A program made the translations under genes and the position numbers. DNA of 64,000 bases from Chaetoderma sp. LZ-2023a (Eukaryota; Mollusca; Caudofoveata; Chaetodermatida; Chaetodermatidae), in NCBI GenBank assembly GCA_034401795.1, contig CM067367.1:79625079-79689078 (forward strand). The letters run 5' to 3'. A model generated the notes under the pieces. The model saw only the letters and a list, made by a program, of their open reading frames with translations. It ran no database searches and was not told the origin of the DNA. Shown here in pieces: positions 57,066 to 64,000 of this stretch (its first letter is position 1; each line of letters opens with the position of its first letter).

Positions 57066-59250
57066 TTAGACACCGGGAGAATTCGAGCCGAGAGTCTGCT
57101 GAACAGGCTGCTTCCCTGCCCGCCGGGGGGGGGGTAATGTTGGTCGGGCGGCACGGGATGCCACCTCCTCTGTAGCAGCAGTCTCTCTTATGTCTGAAGA
57201 TTGATGGTCAACAGACGACGAGTGGAGTGTGAAATGGACTGGGCCGGTGATGTCCGAACTTGGTGTATAGATGAGGGAGGCGAATTGGAGTGATGGATGT
57301 GGTGGGACTTTTGGAGAGGGTGTCCCTTGGAAGGGGTGTGGTTTCACCTTTTTGGGAGTTAGTCGGGTACACCGCATTGTACGGGTTTGCGGTTCTAGAC
57401 ACGCCAAGGCTTCATCTAGCCTCTTCACTTCCATGCTATTCATCATATGTTCCACCCCACGGGAAGCATGGTTTGTGTCAGCCTCAGCTTCCGCTTGTGG
57501 CAACTCTATGTAGGGGGGCATAGCATGAAGTGGGTGGGAATGGGAAGAGATTTGGGGAACAGCTTTCCATCCAGTCCCTTGGACAAAACAAACACAAAGT
57601 TCTTCAGATACGGCTTCCCAGATCGAGTAGACCCATGCTGAGGAGGGAGAGGGCGAGTACGTATCTCGTCATCGTCGTCAGCGGTAGCTGCTGTTCACCC
57701 GCATTCTGGCTTGGTAGAAGTGGGGCTGAACTGGCACTGCGGTGCTCTGCGCTAACTATGGGAACACTATTTTCTGTAGGAATATCTGTCCGGGTACCGG
57801 TGTCACGAGAAATGCCCAGTCCGAGCTCTGGTGCTGGGTCGTCACTGACACACGGTTTAAGCCAATCGAAGTGTATGACTGAGGTCAAGCCATCCGAAGC
57901 ACGGATATGGTAGGTCACGTCCGGCATCTTACCTACTACCACATAGGAGCTTTTCCACTGGTAACTCAGTTTACTTGGCACGTTTGCAGAGCGTCGTGAA
58001 TCGTGTACCCAAACCATCCTTCCTGCTTCATATGGATCTCCATGCACTCTCCCATTGTGCGATGTCTTTTGCCGCCGGTGGACAGTGGATAGTGTTTCTC
58101 TCACTAACTCATGGGCTTGTTCTATCCACTGCCACAAGGGTTCGACATAGAGAGATGATGAATTTTTCTCTCCCGGTATCCAGGTTATGGCCAGATCCAG
58201 GGGTAAGGCTAATTCACGGCCTAACATTAACCAAGCAGGGGTATAACTCGTGATGGAATGTACTGAAGTTCGGTAAGCCATGAGTACATATGGGAGCCAT
58301 GGATCCCAATCTCTACGACCAAGGCGTGTTTCCTTTGTAAACCTCTCCGCGAGAGTTCTATTGAATCTCTCTACCATCCCATCACTTCGGGGATGGTATG
58401 GAGTCGTCCTTGTTTTGACGATATGAAACAATTTGTAGAGCTCTGATATGAGCTGGCTCTCAAAATCACTTCCTTGATCGGAGTGCAACTGATAAGGTAT
58501 ACCAAAATGGCAGAACACATTGCTTTCCAGGACCTCTGCTACGGTGGATGCCTCTTGGTCTGGCAAAGCAAATGCTTCTACCCACTTTGTAAAATGGTCT
58601 TGCAATACGAGGATGTATTTATTTCTGTCAGCCGTCATATTCAAGGGTCCAAGCACGTTAATTTGAGATGGTGCGATATGGTGCTGGCCAACAGTGCGTC
58701 TTTGGCATGGGATACATTTGGCAACCCATGCCTTGACACTATCGCGAATTCCGATCCAGTGGAATCTTGATTTGATATGGGCAACAGTCCTTTCCACGGC
58801 CAGATGCCTGGTGTTATCATGTAGTTCTTTTAATATGAGGTTACGATAACTTTCCGGGTCTACCAGACGGTTATTGAAGTAAAGAACATTAGTTATCAGT
58901 TGACATTCTTTGAACCGTTGGTAATAATATTTTGCCATGGTGGATAGTGGTGTTACCGATTCCTTGGGAGGACGTACCCCCTCCTGGATCAATGCATATG
59001 TATTTCGTGTCTGCACATCTGTTGTTTGGTGATGTGCAATTTTATCCGGATTCCACTCTGCGCACCTCAATTCGGGGAACTCCAGAGATGGCTGTGTTGA
59101 CTGTGTCACGGTGGCGGGCTCTTCATGTTCAGCCTCCGTGCCAACTCTACTGAGGGCATCGGCATTCACATGCAATTTGCTGGGACGGTGAACAACATTG
59201 AAGTTATAGGCCTGCAGGGATTCCTGCCATCTCGCTACCTGGCCCTCCAA
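57066..59250 (-). pseudogene. Gypsy element 2 RNase H end, integrase and C-terminal tail
   Basis: A 548-codon frame (57604-59250), the longest retroelement frame in the window. It holds the RNase H end LHVNADALSRVG; zinc-binding LHDNTRHLAVER...KCIPCQRR; core motifs LHSDQGSDFES (second Asp) and DGMVERFNRTLAER (Glu); and the tail MVWVHDSRRSAN...VIHFDWLKPCV. The first catalytic Asp is absent: APSQINVLGPLN lacks the ~13 residues that in element 1 include WERVAID. The enzyme would therefore be inactive although the frame is open. A Pro/Ser-rich tail continues in another frame to 57066. Confidence 0.85.
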
Positions 59251-59855
59251 GTTTTTTAGGCTCCTGAGCCAGCGTAGTGAGGCATGGTCTGTACGGAGTG
59301 TAAAGGGGCACCCGTACAGAAAGTGTTTATAGTATTTGACGAAATATACCGCCGCTAATAGTTCTCACTTGGTGGTTGCATATTTTTTCTCTGTTTTATT
59401 CAGAGTACGTGAGCCATAACCAAATACCTGCTCCGTTCCGTCTTCTGTGACCTGAAATAGCGTAAGCCAGTGTCTAAGATGAAATCGAGGTTTGGATTAG
59501 GATGAACAAGAATCGGGGCGGTCGTCAAGAGTTCCTTCAGCGCCCTGAAGGAGCCTTCACACTCACTCGTCCACTCGAATGGTCGATCTTTTTCAGTGAT
59601 CTTGTAGAGGGGTGAAGAAATCTCGCTGAAATGTCAGATATAACGGCGATAATACTGGCATAAGCCAAGAAAACTCTGTGTCTCTGTGACTGAAGAGGGC
59701 GTCGGCTACTCCACTACTGCCTTAGTTTTGGACGCTGACTAGCCACTCCATCACCGGATATGACGTGTCCCAGGAACTCAATGTTCTGTCTAAAGAGATG
59801 ACATTTCTTGGGTTTGAGTTTCAAATTGGCCGTGCAGAAACGTAATAGCACGGTT
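59251..59855 (-). pseudogene. Gypsy element 2 RT thumb and RNase H, broken
   Basis: Readable pieces on the minus strand: TANLKLKPKKCHLFRQN, IEFLGHVISGDGVAS and, across several shifts, GYGSRTLNKTE, ATTK, a TGA at 59365-59367, ELLAAVYFVKYYKHFLYG and RTDHASLRWLRSLKN. The TGA is at the same codon as in element 1 (23176-23178). The RT start of this block is separated from the palm by element X copy 2. Confidence 0.75.
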
Positions 59856-60736
59856 GCTAAATAGTATTAGGGGCCAATTTCCTAATACTATACACCCTTT
59901 GGCCTTTCTGGCGAGGTCTCTCTTCATCACGGGACATCGCCCAATACGGGAACGCTGCCTAGGCTAGGTGCCGTTCCCGCATATGCGTATGAGATTAAGG
60001 ACTATGCCTATAAGAAGTTATAATCAAGGGGTAGGACAGCTAGTCCTACTGACACTCTGGCTCATCGAAAAATGATCGAGAACAAAGTTCACGGGACACT
60101 AGTCTAACATGAGATCGAGAACCATGCCCAAGAAACATGATTGAGGAACATAGTCCACGATCCTTCATGTGATGCCCCTATCACACATATACCCTCCCGC
60201 TTACCAAGGAATCACTTTTCATGATCTCTGATCAGGGGAGGTATGGCTTGCAATACGAATGCTTACCATGACCTGACTGTACATTGAGCCATCTTGACCA
60301 CACAGGTGAACTGACATGATCAAGATGATCGGCCGGCGACCCAGTTGATAGTGATCACCATCTGAGCTCAGGGGCAACCGACGGTCTGATCCGTATCTAT
60401 CTGCCAACAGAGTATGAACTTTAACCGTTTTCCATCGCCTTGCCTGCAGAGCACCCAAAACAACCCGACGCAATTGCCGAGACTGCCCTGGGTGTGTATT
60501 GCCATCCACGTACCACGTATGTCCACTTGCTGAGACAGGATGAACCAAAAAGCTCAGTAGCCTGAACAATACACCGACTAGACAGTATCATGGTAGGATG
60601 TTAATTTATCCTTCGTTAGACACGGAGACCTTCTGTATCTCCTCTGCAATATATCAATGATTTCACGTGCTCCCAGACCCTTACGGGCCCACTGCCGCCT
60701 GTTTTGGACACTTCTTCGAGGAGCCTATCCCTCTCT
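59856..60736 (-). mobile_element. Nested element X, copy 2 (in RT)
   Basis: Inserted between YIDDIIVF...INLHT and LLRF of the RT. It begins (minus) AGAGAGGGATAGGCTCCTCG and ends GGCCAAAGGGTGTATAGTATTAGG followed by a short palindrome, TAGTATTAG...CTAATACTA. The shared frame (60219-60569) reads LLADRYGSDRRLPLSSDGDH and SVHLCGQDGSMYSQVM. Candidate edge repeats are ACACC/CAACC, imperfect. Confidence 0.65.
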
Positions 60737-61292
60737 GGTGTGCAAATTGATTAAGGGTTGCTCAAGCGTTTGTCTGAAGACTATTATGTCATCAATGTAA
60801 CAGAGACAGATTTCCCATTGCAGGGTGGTTATTACCTACTCAATGAGCATTGCACAAGCTGTAGGGCATCTTGCGGAATTGGAAAGGACCATCCCTGCAA
60901 ACGAATGCAGTTTTTTCCATGTCAGCCTCATCCATGGCCACTTGCCAGTAACCGCTAGCTAAGTCAAGGGTACAAAACCACTTGGCTCCGGACAAGGAAT
61001 CCAAGGCCTGATCTATCCGAGGTAACGGATAAGCGTCCTTGATGCTAAGATCATTAAGGCGGCGGTAGTCGATGCAAAACCGCAAGGTTCCGTCCTTTTT
61101 TCCTGCTAGTACTATTGGGCTAGCCCATGGAGTTGCTGAGGGTTCAATAATACTGGTCCGCAACATGTCATTCACTTGTTGATGTGCTTCCACTTCTTTA
61201 TGAAGGGGGAGACATCGTACCAGTTGATGTACAGGGCAGTTATTGCCCTTGTCGATGGAGTGTCGTACAAGATGAGTTTCTCCGAGATCCAT
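60737..61292 (-). pseudogene. Gypsy element 2 reverse transcriptase fingers and palm
   Basis: DMDLGETHLVRHSID, IIEPSATPWASPIVLAGKK, RFCIDYRRLNDLSIKDAYPL and SLSGAKWFCTLDLASGYWQV are intact, as is FQFRKMPYSLCNA. A ~20 bp deletion then removes the PGTFE segment and shifts the frame. CYIDDIIVF (catalytic YIDD, ~60780-60800) is still readable before element X interrupts. Confidence 0.85.
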
Positions 61293-62106
61293 GTCTCCGG
61301 AGGAAAAACTATCGCGATATTTGTACAGCAGTTTCCGAATTTCGTGTCTCTATGATTGCTGTAATCCAACTGTGGCACGTAGATATAACTCATGCAAGTG
61401 TTCTGGTAAATCATCAGCGATATGCAGTGGTGTGTCGGTCAGTGCAGGTGATTCCAATGAGATTATGTCCACTAAATGGCCGCAGCATACTCCTGGTTCA
61501 AGAGTGATGGGGTCTGCGGTACCATTGAACACCCTAAATGGTATATGTTCCCTATTAGTGGTGTCTACTATCATGCGGGGACTTGCGCATTGAGAGGCAA
61601 TCGTGTATTCAGGGTCGGGTTCAAGCATGGTGATGTGTGTGTTACTTCCTAACTGTGGTGCGGTGGCCAATGAGATTAGTTCTTGTCCCGGCTCAACTGT
61701 GGCGGTACTTGATAATATAACCGCACACATGTCATTTAATGATGATGCCGGTCCAAGAGGTATTCATCAGCCGTGTATGTCGAGTTCCTGTTGTTTGCAA
61801 TGTATGATGGCTTGGCTGGCACTGAGGAAATCAGAGCCAAGTAGGGCATCGTTATGAATAGGGGCGATGACAACTCGCTGCATGAATTGCATCTCCTATA
61901 GCCGTCTGTAGATAAATGTTTGTAGAGTTACGGGGAGGCTTTTTATGAGGTGGGATGCTCTCATATAAGTGCTTGTTGAATACCGTGATTGACGTGCCAG
62001 TGTCAATGGTGGCACTGGTGGAAACATCGCTAAACAGACAGGCACATTTGTATACCACTTTGCGGTGTACCTGTGGAAGAGTTTCCAATGATGCCGCCTG
62101 TGACAA
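61293..62106 (-). pseudogene. Gypsy element 2 aspartic protease and protease-RT linker
   Basis: STSATIDTGTSITVFNKHLY carries the DTG site (~62002-62010 on the plus strand). A deletion of ~60 bp after LQTAIGDA removes the flap-proximal region found in element 1. The linker frame 61350-61730 (TIASQCASPRMIVDTTNREH, RVFNGTADPITLEPG) matches element 1 at 21.79-21.92 kb. Confidence 0.75.
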
Positions 62107-62925
62107 TGGTGTTGGAGCGGAATCATTCAGTATATAATCAGTCCGTTTCCGAATGGCTTCCTTTAATGTAGTGGATGGCTGAGTGATGAAGGGGCCAGTC
62201 CGTCATCGTCGCAGCTGTGAGGGCTGCGGCGAAGGCGGAGCTGGGGGTAGCAATGATGATGGAGATGTTGCCGTTTCTGGGTATTGAGCATTGGTGTAGA
62301 TAGCAGTGCATACAGGAGGACGGATAAGCTCTACATGCATGAGCCATTTCTTGCAATGCTTCATTGGATGGTTTGGCGAAGCACAGAAGAAACAGTGACG
62401 CCGCCAGGGACGTGTTTCTTCCCATTTCCGTCGGCGTTTGTGAATCCATGAGGAAGAGTGAACCATTTCTCCCGAGTTGCTGCTGTCTGTGGATGCGGAA
62501 GATGATGTTGTGTGGGCCGGAGTTTTGCATATCACCAAGGGACACCGAGAATTCAGTGTCTTGGTGGCGGGACGTGATGCTTGCAAAAACGTTGTTTCAG
62601 CGGAGGTGCTGCAACCTACTACTGCCGTTTTACAAAGGAAAGAAGGCGTGTGTTGTACGGAGATAGAGGGGGATGGCGATGCTGCGGATGTGGGAGGCAT
62701 CGTAGGCATCGACATATGTGAACCCGTGCATTTTGGTGTAGATGTAAAAGCTTAATTTGGTTGGTAATAGTTGGCCACCGAACGTTGTCGGACAGGTGCC
62801 GCAGTTGAGCCAGCAAGCATATATGGGCACCGAGGTGACTACGATCGGTGCCCCTAAGAGTTTAATGGCTTCTCAGGTTGCGGCATACTGCGGGCAGATG
62901 TTGTAGATGGAGGTCGGTTAGGACC
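62107..62925 (-). pseudogene. Gypsy element 2 gag-pol linker with second CCHC motif
   Basis: Frame 62203-62715 holds CKTAVVGCSTSAETTFLQAS and CFFCASPNHPMKHC (C-x2-C-x4-H-x4-C). Both are conserved with element 1, showing that the second knuckle belongs to the ancestral element. Confidence 0.65.
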
Positions 62926-63926
62926 ACTTGTACCCTTTGGCCATCCCAGTGTGGTGTACTGTCCCCGCCATGCTGGACGGACGCCCAGTTCCCCACACAG
63001 GATGCAGCCTAGGCTAGGTACCTTTCCGTATATGCCTGAGATAAAGACCTGTCCAAGTTATGGGGCCATACTCCGGGACAGAGTCAAGGTGCACACTGAC
63101 GACTCCCGAGATGAGCGAACACAGTACTGGGCGCCAATATGGTCATTTTGGCAAGGGGCCATAGCCCTGCATAGACCGTACCATGGAAGAAATGCCTGCT
63201 AGACGCATCGCAGCTAAGGCCCTCACAAAGATCGTTCTTTGACATCAATTTTAGCTAAGAGTCCCTGCGCAGATCGTACCAGACAGGTCATCCACCCCAT
63301 GGGTACTTGGGCGCCAGACTGCTCCACCCGTCCGGCAAGTAACAGCTTACACCGTCTCACACACATACCCTCCTGCTTCCCAAAGAATCACTTTTCATGA
63401 CCTCTGATCACAGGTGCCATGACTCGCAATACGAACACTTGCCATGGCTTGACTGTACATTGAGCCATCTTGATCACACAGATGAACTGACATGATCAAG
63501 ACGACCGGCCGGCGATCCAGTCGATAGCAATCACCATCTGAGCTCACACTCAGGGGCAACCGATGGTCTGATCCGTACTTATCTGCCAACAGAATACGAA
63601 CTTTGACCGTTTTCCCTGGCCTTGACTGCAGGGCACCTCCAGCGGCCATCTGCAACCCGCCAGAGGCTTGCATTCCCTGAGTGTGGACTGCCATCTACAT
63701 ACCACACATGTCCACTTATGAGATTGGATGAACTAAAAATATCAGCAGCCCGAACAATGCGTCAACTAGACGGTACCACAGTAGGATGTTAATTCATCCT
63801 TTGTTAGACACGGAGGCCTTCAGTATCTCCTCCGCACTATAGGAGATTTTTCTTTTACGTGTCCCCGGACTCTCACAGGCCCACTGCCGCCTGTTAATGG
63901 CAACCTTCGAGGAGCCTGTCCCTCTC
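62926..63926 (-). mobile_element. Nested element X, copy 3 (in gag zinc knuckle)
   Basis: About 1.0 kb, from (minus) GAGAGGGACAGGCTCCTCG to CCAAAGGGTACAAGTG. It splits the nucleocapsid: GGCCATTGGAGGGAACGGTG lies upstream and GGTCCTAACCGACCTCC resumes downstream. The shared frame 63395-63694 reads LLADKYGSDHRLPLSVSSDG and SVHLCDQDGSMYSQAMAS. The middle third is unlike copies 1 and 2, so only the ends and the frame are conserved. Confidence 0.65.
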
Positions 63927-64000
63927 GGTCACCGTTCCCTCCAATGGCCTGGCTGACCGCATCCGAAACAGGTGTTTGGTGGCGGTGTGGTGTTGGTGGT
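63927..64000 (-). pseudogene. Gypsy element 2 gag zinc knuckle, continues off window
   Basis: The minus strand reads CFGCGQPGHWRER, the first nucleocapsid knuckle, cut by element X before its last Cys. The rest of gag and the 5' LTR lie beyond the window. Confidence 0.7.

Overview
The window reads as repeat-dense nuclear DNA of an invertebrate animal, not a bacterium, archaeon or free virus. It is gene-poor and AT-rich between elements. It is packed with non-LTR and Ty3/Gypsy retrotransposon remnants, palindromic MITEs, several unrelated satellites and long microsatellites. The segment around 34.8 kb (an AGCTCACCTGGCC inverted-repeat motif followed by four ~0.6 kb units) resembles, from memory, repeats common in marine invertebrates, especially lophotrochozoans. 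The species cannot be fixed from the sequence.

Layout. (1) 1-4.18 kb, minus strand: a very large protein gene that runs off the left edge. It has Cys/His-rich N-terminal modules and a C-terminal region that I read as a FEN1/PIN-like nuclease. Four single-base-type frame breaks interrupt it, but I see no nonsense codon. (2) 4.2-15.2 kb: mostly two palindromic MITE families, other small MITEs, a 5'-truncated LINE with a target duplication, a diverged ~175 bp satellite and a tRNA-like SINE head. (3) 15.2-30.2 kb, plus strand: a tandem array with its flank, then a decayed Ty3/Gypsy element (LTR, PBS, gag, protease, RT, RNase H, integrase), then a second truncated Gypsy element (LTR, gag, protease). 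(4) 30.2-45.5 kb: several unrelated tandem arrays of 150-180 bp period, a 41 bp minisatellite, a second copy of the 15-17 kb array carrying a LINE insertion, a solo LTR and microsatellites. (5) 45.7-55 kb: the most unusual part. It holds remnants of a Maverick/Polinton-type virus-like element (adenain-like protease C-terminus and an F54H12.2-like capsid protein), a Gypsy LTR fused into the capsid 5' end, an uncharacterised zinc-finger-like gene, and two minus-strand promoters with the same CRE-TATA layout, one of them with a strong heat-shock element. (6) 56-64 kb, minus strand: a second copy of the first Gypsy family, with the longest surviving integrase frame in the window.

A ~0.8-1.0 kb element of unknown class (called X here) is nested inside the Gypsy family three times, at three different sites (gag capsid, RT palm, gag zinc knuckle). 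All retroelement and Maverick genes carry stops, deletions or frame breaks, so no complete autonomous element is visible. Positions at repeat edges are approximate, because all comparisons were made by eye.
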